Made by a program: the position numbers and the translations under genes. Positions 12,501 through 12,583 of a stretch of DNA of 12,583 nucleotides are shown here, in pieces. Numbering within the stretch: position 1 is the stretch's first letter; every line of letters starts with the position of its first letter. The notes below the pieces were generated by a model. That model made no database searches. It was given only the letters and a program-made list of their open reading frames with translations, and was not told the origin of the DNA. Location of the stretch: NCBI GenBank assembly GCA_030698645.1, contig JAUYMV010000008.1:1-12583 (forward strand), in the 5' to 3' direction. The stretch comes from Mesorhizobium sp. (GTDB taxonomy: Bacteria; Pseudomonadota; Alphaproteobacteria; Rhizobiales; Rhizobiaceae).

Positions 12501-12583
12501 TCACGACGTATCCGGATAGGCGATCGCGTAATCCGCGTAACTATGCAGCTTGGCCAGCAGTTCGTGCACCTCGTGCGTGCGAC
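12501..12583 (-). CDS. C-terminal end of an unidentified gene (truncated by window edge)
   Basis: On the minus strand a frame enters from the right edge and reads RTHEVHELLAKLHSYADYAI, then AYPDTS and TGA (12503-12501). The other two minus-strand frames are less protein-like. The composition is that of a real amphipathic C-terminal helix, and the gene would be co-oriented with the LysR gene about 200 nt further on. The 26 visible residues are too few to name a family. Confidence 0.45.
   Translation of the reverse strand, partial: RTHEVHELLAKLHSYADYAIAYPDTS

Overview
The window looks like chromosomal DNA of a GC-rich alphaproteobacterium, most likely a Hyphomicrobiales member near Mesorhizobium/Phyllobacteriaceae. 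The reasons are high GC with dense short-gap operons, a perfect CtrA-type box (TTAA-N7-TTAA), a candidate cuckoo-type small RNA, and intergenic palindromes of a kind common in rhizobial genomes. The genus call rests on recalled family and repeat resemblance, not on a search.

Layout. (1) 1-1605, plus strand: the 3' part of a rhodanese-type tRNA uridine hydroxylase (TrhO), then a DUF533/TerB-like membrane-associated protein. (2) 1606-1826, intergenic: a CtrA box, a hairpin presenting an anti-Shine-Dalgarno CUCCUCCC loop, and a strong intrinsic terminator, together a candidate sRNA gene. (3) 1827-3076, plus: an SDR oxidoreductase and a GNAT acetyltransferase, 8 nt apart. (4) 5304-3090, minus: a compact cluster vapB - vapC (broken by one extra A in a homopolymer) - class I/II aminotransferase - secreted Kazal-domain protein. 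A sigma70-like promoter with an internal palindrome lies upstream of vapB. (5) 5401-9084, plus: a RimJ/RimL-like GNAT, a His-rich CDF metal exporter, then a translationally coupled trio of DHRS6-like SDR, 68-aa two-helix membrane protein and DenD-like dehydrogenase. (6) 9069-9376: a 188-bp inverted-repeat element whose arm supplies the denD stop codon, followed by a 12-bp-arm palindrome. (7) 11248-9402, minus: a DUF1007 secreted protein with an EF-hand-like loop and a NicO-family Ni/Co transporter with a very His-rich loop. (8) 12295-11375, minus: a LysR regulator. The same 12-bp-arm palindrome recurs upstream of it at 12392-12417, and the tail of another minus-strand gene enters at the right edge.

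How the genes may work together. Metal handling appears twice: the CDF exporter, and the DUF1007-NicO pair. The SDR/small membrane protein/DenD trio looks like a sugar-acid or hydroxy-acid oxidation module, but the kinase and decarboxylase known to follow DenD are not visible here. The toxin-antitoxin remnant sits directly upstream of the aminotransferase gene and may now supply its promoter.

No CRISPR array, prophage, tRNA, rRNA or insertion sequence was seen. The least ordinary items are the candidate CtrA-linked cuckoo-type sRNA, the one-base vapC lesion beside an intact antitoxin, the small membrane protein locked between two dehydrogenases, and the palindromic element that rewrites the end of denD.
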